From the NCBI GenBank assembly GCA_016745055.1, contig JADGDF010000027.1, forward strand, positions 1-34,436: a stretch of 34,436 nt of DNA, written 5' to 3'. This DNA comes from Thiotrichaceae bacterium (GTDB lineage Bacteria; Pseudomonadota; Gammaproteobacteria; Beggiatoales; Beggiatoaceae). Below the pieces are notes generated by a model. That model was not told the origin of the DNA. It did not search any database and was given only the letters and a program-made list of their open reading frames with translations. The translations under genes and the position numbers were made by a program. Positions 15,793 to 25,500 of the stretch are shown one piece after another. The number at the start of each line of letters is the position of its first letter. The first letter of the stretch is position 1.

Positions 15793-16875
15793 TCACTCTG
15801 TCATACTTTTAGGCAAGGTAAAATAAAATGTACTTCCCTTATCTATTTGACTTTCAACACCCACTTGACCACCACATTTCTCAATAATTCTTTGTACAAT
15901 AGACAACCCCAAACCATATCCTTCAATTTTTGCTTGGTTGATGCGCGTGAAAGGGGTAAATAATTGTTGCTGTTGTTCTGTCGTTAAACCAGGGCCATTA
16001 TCATGAACCCAAAAACGGATAAAATCATTTTCTTGAAAAGTAGCACCTAATGTCAGATGAGGTGGGCAACCACCGTATTTTAACCCATTACTGATATAAT
16101 TTGCCCAAATCTCAGCAACCCAAGATGCATGGCCAATAGCAATAGGCCATTGTGTTGGCTGAGTAATGTCAGCCTGGTAGTCTTTGATCATTTTTGCAAG
16201 ACGTATTTGCACTTGCTCAACGATTTTACCCATATCAATTGCTTGCAGAGTAATTTTCTGTTGATTGATACTTGCTAACGATAATAATGCATCAGTAATA
16301 TTGACGATATTTTCACCGGCTTGGTTAATTATTTTCAATAATTCTAATGAATTTTTATCAACTATTGTGTTTAAATCTTCTAACAAAATTTCCGTGTAAC
16401 CAATAATAGTATTAACGGGATTTTTAATATCATGAGCAACAGAGTGAGCAAAAGCTTCTAAGTCCTGATTTTTTTGCTGTAGTGACTTTTGTAAGTATCT
16501 AATCGTTAAATGGGTATTTATACGTGCTAAGACTTCTTCTTGCTGAATAGGTTTGGTGACATAGTCGACTGCACCAACTTCAAATCCCTTGACTTTATCT
16601 ATCGTCTCCGTTTTAGCCGTCATAAAAATGACGGGAATATCTTTAGTTTGTAAATTTGCTTTCAAACGTCGGCAAACCTCAAATCCATCCATATCAGGCA
16701 TCATAACATCTAATAAGATTAAATCTGGCGGTGTTCGTTCAATCTGTTCAATCGCTTTTTTACCATTATTGGCAATTCGAACTTTAAAACCTAAATTTTT
16801 TAAATAATTAAACAACATTTTCAAGTTAGTTGGAATATCATCCACCAACAGCAATTCACCCTGTCCAATTTCCAT
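15793..16875 (-). CDS. Response regulator-histidine kinase hybrid (REC-HisKA-HATPase)
   Basis: Soluble signalling protein of 360 residues. An N-terminal receiver (about 7-122) carries phospho-acceptor D56 (LILLDVMMPDMDG), the acidic pair D12-D13 and K108 (VTKPI). A HisKA helix pair follows with H148 (SVAHDIKNP), then a HATPase_c domain with N-box (NYISNGLKYGG), DNGPGL and GYGLGLSIV. The receiver probably controls the attached kinase. It starts 10 bp after the membrane hybrid kinase gene, so the two are one operon and likely one phosphorelay. The lone HPt protein at 31.5 kb is a possible partner. No DNA-binding output is seen. Confidence 0.92.
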   Translation of the reverse strand: MEIGQGELLLVDDIPTNLKMLFNYLKNLGFKVRIANNGKKAIEQIERTPPDLILLDVMMPDMDGFEVCRRLKANLQTKDIPVIFMTAKTETIDKVKGFEVGAVDYVTKPIQQEEVLARINTHLTIRYLQKSLQQKNQDLEAFAHSVAHDIKNPVNTIIGYTEILLEDLNTIVDKNSLELLKIINQAGENIVNITDALLSLASINQQKITLQAIDMGKIVEQVQIRLAKMIKDYQADITQPTQWPIAIGHASWVAEIWANYISNGLKYGGCPPHLTLGATFQENDFIRFWVHDNGPGLTTEQQQQLFTPFTRINQAKIEGYGLGLSIVQRIIEKCGGQVGVESQIDKGSTFYFTLPKSMTE

Positions 16876-16885
16876 AATAACCTCT

Positions 16886-18529
16886 CTATTCTAAATAGGG
16901 CTTGATAAATATTTGCAATTGGTCTAAGTCAAATTCATCTGCCAAGCGTTGTAATTCCTTCGCAAAAGGTGCATATTGTGGATCTAATGTCATTAATTGA
17001 TTGGCTTGTTCACTAATGGCTTCAATATCGCCATCAAGTATAAAGTTATGCAAGGTTTGTACGATATTTGTTGGTGGTGCCAAAATTGTTTGGTTTTGCT
17101 CAGTTTCAGCCACTTGTTCTTCTTCATATACCCAGTCCAGCTTTAAATGAGTTCTCAGTTTTTCCAATAATTCCTCTGCCTGAATGGGTTTAGCCACAAA
17201 ATCATCGCAACCTGCATTAAAACAATCAAAACGATTTTTATCAAAAGCACTGGCAGACGCACCAATAATTTTTACTTGTTCCAGTGTTGAGATTTGGCGT
17301 ATTTGACGCATGGCTGCTAAACCATCCATCACAGGCATGAGCAAGTCCATAATAATTAGGTCTGGTAAAAAATGATTTGCTACTTTAATACTTTGCTCAC
17401 CATTTTCAGCTTCTTTAATTTCAAAACCTAGTGAAGACAATAAGTTAACCAGCATCATACGGTTAGGTGCTTTATCATCCACAATCAAAACTTTACGAAA
17501 TTCGCCTTGAAGACCAACAATTTCACGTTTTTGTATATTTTGGGTTTGCCAATCTATAACTTTTGGTAGGGCTAACGCAAATTCAAAAGTACTGCCTTGG
17601 CCGATAATACTTTGGATTTGAATTTTCCCACCCATCATTTCAACAAATCGTTGGCTGATGGGTAATCCTAAGCCTGTTCCTTCAACGAATTGTCCATCAT
17701 CCACTTGCCGAAATGGCTCAAAAATTGATTTTAGTTGTTCTGACGCAATACCAGGACCTGTATCTTGAATTTTAAAATGTATTTTTTCTTTATGACAATT
17801 AACTTGAAAAGTGACTTGCCCCTGAGTGGTAAACTTAATCGCATTACCTAATAAATTAATTAATACTTGACGTAAACGTACTTCATCTCCTATTACGGCA
17901 ATAGGTAAGTCTCTACAAAATTTATAATTAAGCTCAATACGTTGCTGGGCACGAATTTGCATCATATTAACAATTTCTTTGAGAAATTCCTGTAATTGAA
18001 ACGCTTGCGTATGTAATTCCATTTTACGAGCTTCGATTTTAGACAAATCTAAAATATCATTAATCAAAGTCAGCAAATGCTCACCTGATTTTTGCATGGT
18101 ATGAATTGAATCCTGCTGTTGTATCGTCAGTGTTTTGTCACGCCGTAAAATTTGGGTATAGCCTAAAATACCATTGAGTGGTGTTCTCAATTCATGACTC
18201 ATACTGGCTAAAAATTCACTTTTAGCTCGGTTAGCGGCTTCAGCTCCGTCTTTAGCCACTTTCCATTGAGATTGTATCCATTTCCGATATATTAATTCTT
18301 GTTTAAGTTCGTGCCATCGCCGCCATGAAAAAATACCCAATGCAAAAGCGGCAATGATTAATACAATAGCTATTTCATCAAGTTCCCAGTCATCATGTGC
18401 ACGAGAATATTCGAAAAAAATTTCAAATGCATTAATCATACTTGCTAAGATAAATACGCATATAGAAATTATTGAAATAATAATTAAATCTTTACGTGTA
18501 TTTTTAGGCGGAGGAATGGGATTTTTCAT
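16886..18529 (-). CDS. Membrane hybrid histidine kinase (HisKA-HATPase-REC)
   Basis: From the ATG at 18529 the protein has 547 residues; a GTG at 18562 would add 11. Two hydrophobic helices near the start (IISIISICVFILASMIN; IAIVLIIAAFALGIFSW) frame only a short periplasmic piece, so there is no real extracellular sensor. HisKA carries H112 (SMSHELRTPLNG). HATPase_c has NAIKFT, DTGPGI and GTGLGLPIS. The receiver carries D395 (LIIMDLLMPVMDG) and AKPI. The tail (about 480-547) is helical, where an HPt would normally sit, but shows no clear phospho-His motif. An external HPt seems needed. Co-transcribed with the next kinase gene. Confidence 0.9.
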   Translation of the reverse strand: MKNPIPPPKNTRKDLIIISIISICVFILASMINAFEIFFEYSRAHDDWELDEIAIVLIIAAFALGIFSWRRWHELKQELIYRKWIQSQWKVAKDGAEAANRAKSEFLASMSHELRTPLNGILGYTQILRRDKTLTIQQQDSIHTMQKSGEHLLTLINDILDLSKIEARKMELHTQAFQLQEFLKEIVNMMQIRAQQRIELNYKFCRDLPIAVIGDEVRLRQVLINLLGNAIKFTTQGQVTFQVNCHKEKIHFKIQDTGPGIASEQLKSIFEPFRQVDDGQFVEGTGLGLPISQRFVEMMGGKIQIQSIIGQGSTFEFALALPKVIDWQTQNIQKREIVGLQGEFRKVLIVDDKAPNRMMLVNLLSSLGFEIKEAENGEQSIKVANHFLPDLIIMDLLMPVMDGLAAMRQIRQISTLEQVKIIGASASAFDKNRFDCFNAGCDDFVAKPIQAEELLEKLRTHLKLDWVYEEEQVAETEQNQTILAPPTNIVQTLHNFILDGDIEAISEQANQLMTLDPQYAPFAKELQRLADEFDLDQLQIFIKPYLE

Positions 18530-18912
18530 TTTTTCACTAAATATTATAGTACTTTTATTCACAAGTAAATCTGTAGAAAAATCTAAATCTAAATAGTCAA
18601 CAAATTTTATAGGATAATAACATGAAATATTATGGAAATATGCGTTGAGGAAATAAATACCCCTAAAATTTAATTAAAATAAAGTAGCTGAATAACTGAC
18701 ACGATTTAGGGCAGAGCTAAATAAGAAAATAGCATTAGTAAGGAGGTGAATGCTCCACAGGAAGGAGGGCTTCCATTTTTTGCCCTCCTTTGCAAGTTCT
18801 TATTAAGTGAATGGTTATGAGGACATTAGGTTGAATGGGGTGGAACGTTTGGAGCAGGTTACAAACCTGCTCCAACGTAAGTTTTTAATATGTTGAATTG
18901 AATTCAAAAAAG
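18530..18912. repeat. Intergenic region with two strong palindromes
   Basis: AAGGAGGGC (18762-18770) and GCCCTCCTT (18782-18790) form a 9-bp perfect stem. TTGGAGCAGGTT (18849-18860) and AACCTGCTCCAA (18864-18875) form a 12-bp perfect stem with a 3-nt loop, extended by ACG/CGT past one bulged base. Genes on both sides run leftward. Either could end the hslVU-SPFH transcript, but neither is followed by a T-run on that strand, and unlike sequences suggest two repeat families. No gene is seen. Confidence 0.6.
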
Positions 18913-19881
18913 CTATTTAACTGCGGTATTTGGCAAAGAGAAAATTAAACCTGATTGTTCACCACCACCAATCAAAGTTTGTGGGTATTGTCCAGACCAT
19001 CTTTCAATACTGCGATAATCAATCAATTCTTGAGTAATTGAAGTCGCAATTAACTTATTGGCTTCAGCAACCGCTCTGGCTTCTGCCATAATTTGATAAG
19101 CTTTAGCATCAGCAGCAATGCGTTTTTTCTCAGCATCCGCTTTAGCTTGAGTGGTCACTTCAATCAGCTTGGTATTAGCTTCAATAGTTTTGATCTCTTG
19201 GCTCTTCTTAGCCTGCTGTTCAACCATGGTTAAACGTTGCTCTTCTTGTTTGGCTAACTGAACTTCTTCAATCTTTTTGATTACCATACTCGGTAATTTA
19301 ATTTCACGCAAATTGATGTTATTGAGCAAAAAATAAGGGGCAGAAGCTTGAAAGTCTTCAGACAATTGAACTTTTAATTCGACGCCAATTTGCGAACGTT
19401 TAGAAGCAATTTCCTCTGCTTGATATTTACCAATGACATCGCGTGCCACTTTACGAATAATAGGGTTGATGAGCTTTTGAAAATAATTCCGACCATATTT
19501 TTCCAAAATCATATTGGCTTCATCAGGGATCGGGGTGTACTGCACAGACATATCAATCCCGATAGGCAAATTCTTATTATCCATCACTTCAATGCGTCGC
19601 ACATTGCTGACACCATCTTCTTCATAGCCGCCTTGTCCTAAATAGTTGGCCGTTTGCAATTTGATGTCAAACACTTTAACATCTTGAATAAAAGGGACTT
19701 TAAAGTGAAGCCCTGGTAATTTTACTTCTTCACTGTATCTGCCAAATGTCACTAATACACCAACGGTCCCGCTTTGAATTGTGTACATGGCAGCAAATAT
19801 TGAATACCCGATTAAGTATAAAATCAGCAGAAAAACACCAATCCCGATGATGGCTCTTGGATTTGGACCATGATTAGACAT
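18913..19881 (-). CDS. SPFH/band 7 (HflC/prohibitin-like) membrane protein
   Basis: The protein has 322 residues. One N-terminal transmembrane segment (about 11-33) is followed by an SPFH domain (about 34-210: VLVTFGRYSEEVKLPGLHFK, ending near INLREIKLP) and a long Ala/Glu/Lys-rich helix (about 215-285: AEKKRIAADAKAYQIMAEAR). HflC relatives form cage-like scaffolds in the membrane, often around FtsH. Here it follows hslU by 23 bp, with GGGGTAAG before the ATG, so it is likely the third gene of the hslVU operon and shares its heat-shock control. No hflK or hflX is adjacent, so I do not assign hflC. Confidence 0.88.
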   Translation of the reverse strand: MSNHGPNPRAIIGIGVFLLILYLIGYSIFAAMYTIQSGTVGVLVTFGRYSEEVKLPGLHFKVPFIQDVKVFDIKLQTANYLGQGGYEEDGVSNVRRIEVMDNKNLPIGIDMSVQYTPIPDEANMILEKYGRNYFQKLINPIIRKVARDVIGKYQAEEIASKRSQIGVELKVQLSEDFQASAPYFLLNNINLREIKLPSMVIKKIEEVQLAKQEEQRLTMVEQQAKKSQEIKTIEANTKLIEVTTQAKADAEKKRIAADAKAYQIMAEARAVAEANKLIATSITQELIDYRSIERWSGQYPQTLIGGGEQSGLIFSLPNTAVK

Positions 19882-19904
19882 AACTTACCCCGCTGTTGAA
19901 AAAA

Positions 19905-21239
19905 CTATAAAATATACTGACTTAAATCTTCGTTTTTGACCAGCTCGGCCAAATGTTGATTGACATAATTTGCATCAATGGTCACTGCATCTCCCTGTTT
20001 TTCTGACGCATTAAATGATTCCTGCTCCAGTAAATATTCCAGCACGGTGTGCAAACGGCGTGCTCCAATATTTTCAGTACGTTCGTTGACTTCCCAAGCC
20101 ATCGCTGCAATTTGTTGTATACCATCAGGGGTAAATTCCAAACCTAACCCTTCTGTGCCCATTAATGCAATGTATTGTTCCGTCAAAGACGCATTGGGTT
20201 CAGTCAAAATACGCACAAAATCTTCCACTGTCAATGCATTCAATTCAACTCGAATGGGTAAACGTCCTTGTAATTCTGGGATTAAATCAGAAGGTTTGGA
20301 AAGATGAAATGCACCTGAGGCGATAAATAAAATATGATCCGTTTTAACCATGCCGTACTTGGTACTGACCGTACTTCCTTCAACCAAAGGTAGTAAATCT
20401 CGCTGTACCCCTTCACGCGACACATCAGCCCCATTGCTTTCAGAACGTTTGGTAACTTTGTCAATTTCATCCAAAAACACAATACCATTTTGCTCAACGC
20501 GTTCTATCGCCGCAGCCTTTAAATCATCTTCATTCACCAACCGCATGGCTTCTTCTTCTTTGAGCAGCTTCATAGCGTCTTTAATGCGTAACTTACGGCT
20601 ACGGTGTCGTTCACCGGCAATATTTTGAAACATGCTTTGCAATTGACTGGTCATTTCTTCCATGCCAGGCGGTGCCATGATTTCTACCCCGATACGCGTT
20701 TCACTCAGTTCGATCTCAATTTCTTTTTCGTCTAACTTGCCTTCACGCAGCATTTTACGGAATTTTTGGCGAGTGGCAGACTCTTTTTCTTCCAATTCTT
20801 CATCAGATTTATGACTGCCCCGAGGCGAAGGTAATAAAGCATCAAGCACCCGTTCTTCAGCCGCATCCAAAGCCTGGTTCTCAACTTCTTCTAAGGCTTG
20901 TTCGCGAATCATTTTGATAGAAATATCGACTAAATCGCGGACAATGGACTCTACATCTCTACCTACGTAACCTACTTCAGTAAATTTGGTGGCTTCAATT
21001 TTAATAAAAGGTGCATTGGCAAGTTTGGCTAAACGTCGGGCGATTTCAGTTTTACCGACACCCGTGGGTCCAATCATTAAAATATTTTTAGGCGTAATTT
21101 CGTTACGCAACACAGGTTCAATTTGCATACGTCGCCAACGATTACGTAAAGCAATAGCAACTGCGCGTTTGGCACTGTCCTGTCCAATAATATGTTTGTT
21201 TAATTCTGCTACAATTTCTGTGGGGGTCATTTCGCTCAT
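19905..21239 (-). CDS. hslU: ATP-dependent protease ATPase subunit HslU
   Basis: AAA+ unfoldase that feeds substrates to the HslV peptidase in the cytoplasm. The 444 residues match E. coli HslU (443). Walker [10 protein letters not shown] is at 57-65, pore loop GYVG at 90-93, Walker B FLDEID at 255-260 and sensor/Arg region [10 protein letters not shown] near 400. The acidic I-domain covers about 110-240. The C-terminal EDLSQYIL inserts into HslV and is intact. The N-terminus MSEMTP matches E. coli, which supports this start even though no good Shine-Dalgarno is seen. It begins 24 bp after hslV. Confidence 0.97.
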   Translation of the reverse strand: MSEMTPTEIVAELNKHIIGQDSAKRAVAIALRNRWRRMQIEPVLRNEITPKNILMIGPTGVGKTEIARRLAKLANAPFIKIEATKFTEVGYVGRDVESIVRDLVDISIKMIREQALEEVENQALDAAEERVLDALLPSPRGSHKSDEELEEKESATRQKFRKMLREGKLDEKEIEIELSETRIGVEIMAPPGMEEMTSQLQSMFQNIAGERHRSRKLRIKDAMKLLKEEEAMRLVNEDDLKAAAIERVEQNGIVFLDEIDKVTKRSESNGADVSREGVQRDLLPLVEGSTVSTKYGMVKTDHILFIASGAFHLSKPSDLIPELQGRLPIRVELNALTVEDFVRILTEPNASLTEQYIALMGTEGLGLEFTPDGIQQIAAMAWEVNERTENIGARRLHTVLEYLLEQESFNASEKQGDAVTIDANYVNQHLAELVKNEDLSQYIL

Positions 21240-21263
21240 AATATATAGATAGACACCTTTGCC

Positions 21264-21806
21264 CTAAGATTCAGGCAGGGTTTCAATGCTCAAATGGTGA
21301 TTAGTATAAATGCAGATGTCTGCTGCGATATGGAGTGATTTTTCAACAATTTCTTGGGCACTTAATTCAGTATTTTCTAACAATGCTCGCGCGGCTGATT
21401 GAGCAAACGCACCACCTGAACCAATGGCAATCAAATCGTGTTCAGGCTCAACGACATCGCCATTGCCTGAAATAATTAAAGAAGCAGTTGTATCTGCTAC
21501 AATTAGCATGGCTTCTAAACGTCGCAATATACGATCGGTCCGCCAATCTTTGGCTAATTCTACCGCAGAACGTACCAAATGCCCTTGATGTTTTTCTAAT
21601 TTTCCTTCAAAGCGTTCAAATAACGTAAACGCATCCGCTGTTCCACCTGCAAAACCTGCTATAACCTTGTTATGATATAGTCGCCTGACTTTACGTGCAT
21701 TGCCCTTGAGCATAGTATTACCCAACGATACTTGACCATCTCCTCCCAAGGCAACAATGTTTTCTCGACGGACAGCTAAAATAGTCGTACCGTGAAATTG
21801 TTCCAC
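21264..21806 (-). CDS. hslV: ATP-dependent protease peptidase subunit HslV
   Basis: Proteasome-related threonine peptidase that forms two stacked hexamers capped by HslU. I start at the GTG at 21806 because AGGGG lies 6 nt upstream and the product then begins MEQFHGTTI, as in many proteobacteria; the GTG at 21812 is too close to the ribosome site. Removal of MEQFHG exposes the catalytic Thr of TTILAVRR. Other family marks are [17 protein letters not shown] and the ALLENT...[11 protein letters not shown] end. The product has 180 residues. A sigma-32-like promoter lies just upstream. Confidence 0.96.
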   Translation of the reverse strand: MEQFHGTTILAVRRENIVALGGDGQVSLGNTMLKGNARKVRRLYHNKVIAGFAGGTADAFTLFERFEGKLEKHQGHLVRSAVELAKDWRTDRILRRLEAMLIVADTTASLIISGNGDVVEPEHDLIAIGSGGAFAQSAARALLENTELSAQEIVEKSLHIAADICIYTNHHLSIETLPES

Positions 21807-21840
21807 ACTCACCCCTCTTCATAAGCTATAAATGCCTTAT

Positions 21841-21868
21841 GATTGGGCAAATCAAATAAAAATTCAAG
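21841..21868 (-). promoter_or_regulatory. Sigma-32 (heat-shock) promoter candidate for hslVU
   Basis: On the minus strand CTTGAA (21868-21863) is followed by 14 nt and GCCCAATC (21848-21841). This compares well with the sigma-32 consensus CTTGAA, N13-15, CCCCATNT, and the start site would fall about 30 bp before the hslV GTG. hslVU is a heat-shock operon in E. coli, which makes the match credible. Confidence 0.55.
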
Positions 21869-21874
21869 TTTTTT

Positions 21875-22273
21875 CTAGCTGGATAGCTTTTGCTCTAACA
21901 TCTCAACAACGGTTTGGGCACCTGACAACCCTTGATCTGCAGCAAGTTTAAACCAGTGCAAGGCTTGTTCATCACTTTGCTCTACCCCTTCGCCTTGCAT
22001 ATACATAAATCCCAAGCCATGTTGAGCCAACGCATACTCTTGATCAGCCGCAGCTTGCATCCACTTTAAAGCTTGCTGAAGATTTAAGGCCATTCCTAAA
22101 CCATTTTGAAACATAATGGCTACACGATATTGTGCGTCAGGATGCCCCAACTCAGCGATTGGAGACAGTAGTTGCATAGCGCTTGAAAAATGTTTAGCTT
22201 CAAACGCAGAAAGACCACTGTTAAACGACATCTCATCATCTTCTGAAAATTTAGTTTCATCAAAGCGCGTCAT
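21875..22273 (-). CDS. Sel1-like repeat protein
   Basis: The protein has 132 residues and no signal peptide. Sel1-type helical repeats (36 residues) are at about 45-80 (AQYRVAIMFQNGLG...ALKWMQAAAD) and 81-117 (AQHGLGFMYMQGEG...ALHWFKLAAD), with a degenerate unit before and the start of another after. Such solenoids bind other proteins. AAGGGA lies 4 nt before the ATG. It is directly upstream of hslV (68 bp between stop and hslV start) and may be co-transcribed, though hslV has its own likely promoter. A link to proteolysis is only positional. Confidence 0.85.
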   Translation of the reverse strand: MTRFDETKFSEDDEMSFNSGLSAFEAKHFSSAMQLLSPIAELGHPDAQYRVAIMFQNGLGMALNLQQALKWMQAAADQEYALAQHGLGFMYMQGEGVEQSDEQALHWFKLAADQGLSGAQTVVEMLEQKLSS

Positions 22274-22497
22274 AATTTCCCTTTTTGATACTATTTATAT
22301 AACGAAAATGATAGCAGAATTACGTTAGCAAAAGGATGAAAAAATTTATTATTGCCAAAATAATTCACAAATTTTAGGGTGATTAATAGGATGATGTTTG
22401 TATTATTTGTTTTTGGGAATATGATGGTTTTGTTGGATATAAAGTCATACATTATTTGATTTGCCAATAAAATTAATAATGGCAAGCACACAGGTCT

Positions 22498-22535
22498 GCC
22501 CCTACAAATCTCACATATTTAGAGACCATAGGGGC
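22498..22535. repeat. Palindromic repeat-like sequence (GCCCCTA...TAGGGGC)
   Basis: GCCCCTA (22498-22504) pairs with TAGGGGC (22529-22535). The neighbouring CACACAGGTCTGCCCCTACAA resembles, in complement, the TTGTAGGGGCAGACCTGTG repeats I recall from cyanobacteria and sulfur bacteria. It lies just after the stop of the 1600-residue gene and may also act as terminator. The rest of 22274-22555 is AT-rich without a supported gene. Confidence 0.5.
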
Positions 22536-22555
22536 AAAACCTAGTTCACCCTAAG

Positions 22556-25500
22556 CTACCTTACGATGTACATTTCAACTTGACCTGTGCCAACACTATT
22601 ATACTCACCCGATATTTCAAGCGTGTAATCTCCTTCTTGCAGGTAGTAAATTATGGCAGCATCACTGGTATTAATTTTACTAACTACTTGTTTTTCAAAA
22701 GCTTTTTGATCAATTAAGGTATTTAATTTCCAGTCCTGATTACTTACAATAAAATTTCCTTCAGGAAAAGTACGCAAAATTAAATGTGCATCTAGGTTAG
22801 TTTGAATGCCTTGTTTTTGCATCCCTTGACCAATGCCTTGTAAAATCACACGAGCTGGTCCACCTCTGATTGAAAATCCCCCATATAGATAATCTTCGGG
22901 TTGTTTTCCAACATGAGCTGTCGTTATTAAGCTTGTGAGTGAACTGCTTGGTGATAAATCTAAATCATAAATAGCGATTAAGCCAATACCAGGTGGACTG
23001 TTAGGTGCTGGAAACACATTAACTGTATAGGTTGCATTTGGTTGAAGATTAAATATATTGTTTGTAACTCCTGATATTTGTTGACCGCTTTCATCTAAAA
23101 CTGCCATGATAGGTTCAAGCGGCTTATCCTGGCCTTTAGGTATTCCCATCACGCCAATAAAGACTTGTTTTAGTTGAGAGCCTTCTATGGAAAACTTGGC
23201 TTTAGGATAGGCTGTGCTGTGACTGACGTAGAAACGCGTACTCAATCCAACAAAACTACCTGGCGCACGTCGTCGCGTATTGCCAAAATCTTTTGTTACA
23301 GCATATCTGACACCAGAACCAATGAATACTTCATTGGAAGTTTGTTTAATAGTAGTTAGGCCAAGATGATCATCAGACAGCTTTGGGTCAGCGACTCCGT
23401 CACCATTAAAGTCAAATTTAAATTCGCTGCCAGTCTCTTTTATAGCTAGAATAGCTGCATTTAAACTTTGACCCGCTGCAATTGTTCGCCAAAATAAATG
23501 CAGTAGTTTCATATTATAAAAGCCAAGCACCATTCTATTTGCATCAGCCATAGGCGTAGAACTTGATGATAAGCTTTTTAGAAAGGTATCAGATTTGCTG
23601 TTATTTGGATAGGTACTGTAGTAAACAACAAAGACAGGAATTTCTTTCCGTCGTAGTTCATCCAAAGCAGCCATAATCTCAGTACCACATCTCGTCAGAA
23701 ATTCAGTCGACAGATAAATTGTCAGAAACTTGGCGTCTTCATAGCTTGTACTTAAGCTACTTTTAATATTTCCACATGTTGCCTTTTTAGGTTGAATTCT
23801 TTCACATTGTAAAATGTCACAAGCAGGAGAGTTGGATAAATAGTCAATATCATTTAAGGTATAGCCTTGATAAGAAAGGGCTGCATAGATTTTCTCAACT
23901 TCTAGCTCTTGTTGATTTTCAATGATAAGCACCTTAAATTTTCTGTCTCCGACAATTTCAAATGTTTTGCTTTCAGAAATAACATGATTACCTTGTCTGG
24001 CGTAAACTTTAGCTGTATATTTTGTACCAGACTCATGGATACTCTCATTTTTCAGCGTTTTTATATGATTAAAGCTGTAGTTTCCTTTATAAATATTATT
24101 GTTGTATACCGTATCTTTTTGGGTGTAGTACAAAGTCAAATTAGGCATACCAATAATGGGTTTTGACTCATTCAAGGTTGATACAATGTTTTCATCGGAG
24201 ATTTCTGGAGGAATAAATGTCACCCAAACATCAACTGGAAGGGAAGATGATTGGCTAATTTGCACATCAAGGTGTAGCTTTTTATTAAGTTTGCTATTGT
24301 AATTACTTAAATCAACTCTTGGAGGAGATAAATGGATTGCTTCAATCTTTAATTTGTTTTTACTAACGTCTATCGGTGTACCAATTTCCCAGTCTGAGGA
24401 AGCATTTTTCGATGTAATGTTAGGTTTTTGTCCGCTATTAATATTATTTTCCGCATTTTTAAAGGCTTGCCTGACCGTTTGGCCGTTTAAAATCTCTCCC
24501 CAAAATAGCGTGGAAAAAGTCATCCCTTGCTTGGAAAAAGTCGCTTTCTCATCTGAGGAACTGGTAATGACAAAGTCGACATTTTTGTTTTCACTAGCCA
24601 ACTCCTTAAACGAGCCTGAATAGCAGGCATCATAAATAAACTGGATTTTATAGTTTATTTTAGGGGAACTTTTATTAACTTCATTATTTCCTAAGTTTGC
24701 CAGTACTTTTTTAACAAGAGAGTAGCTCAGATTTTGATCGAGATTAACGTTATCTAAAACAATTTCTCCTTCTATCTCCTTTTCATCGCCATCTTTTCCA
24801 CCGATACCATGAGAAATAATATAAATTAATATAGAATGTTCATCTTGTTGAATGTTTCCCTCACCTTGTAAATAACCATCATCATTTTGAGAGAGTTTAT
24901 TCCTTTTGGTTGCCCATTGAGTCACTGCATATTCGACATTTTCTACGGTCAAGTCCCCATTTATATCATCCGCCAATCCATTACCATCAATGTCGATATT
25001 ATCTACATTCTTTTCCTTGGTATTGGTACTTTTTTCATTATGTGCAATATAATAAATATCTTCTTTGCGAAACCCTTTGCTGCGCAAAACCCAGTAAGCT
25101 TGATTTGCATTGACTTTCATAGCATTGTTGTAATGAACGTCCCCATCTCGTCCAGCTATAATCACTGCTTTTTGTTTAGGAAAGTACTGCCCTGTTTTAA
25201 ATGATTGAATTCTGTTATATGTAGCGTCAGCAACATAGACTTGAGTCCCATCGGCCGTCGCAGCAATACCACTTGCTCTTCCAAATTGGCCTGCATAACT
25301 GCCTTTTTCACCCCATATAGCGGCTAATTTTCCATGCTCTTTACTATTTAATTTGTGAATTTGATTAGTTTCAACATTGGACACGTAAATATAATCTTGT
25401 TTATCTGAACTAATAAATAAAGGGTTATCTAAAGGAAAATCTAATTGATGGCAACGGCTATTATTATTACAAGGCCCATTTTGCCATGTTTCAATAAATT

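Noticed and set aside
21807-21812. GTG at 21812 as hslV start
   Set aside because: It lies directly against the ribosome site; the next GTG gives the expected MEQFHGTT start.
22291-22491. 66-codon minus-strand frame between the Sel1 and giant genes
   Set aside because: AT-rich chance frame without ribosome site or homology that I recognise.
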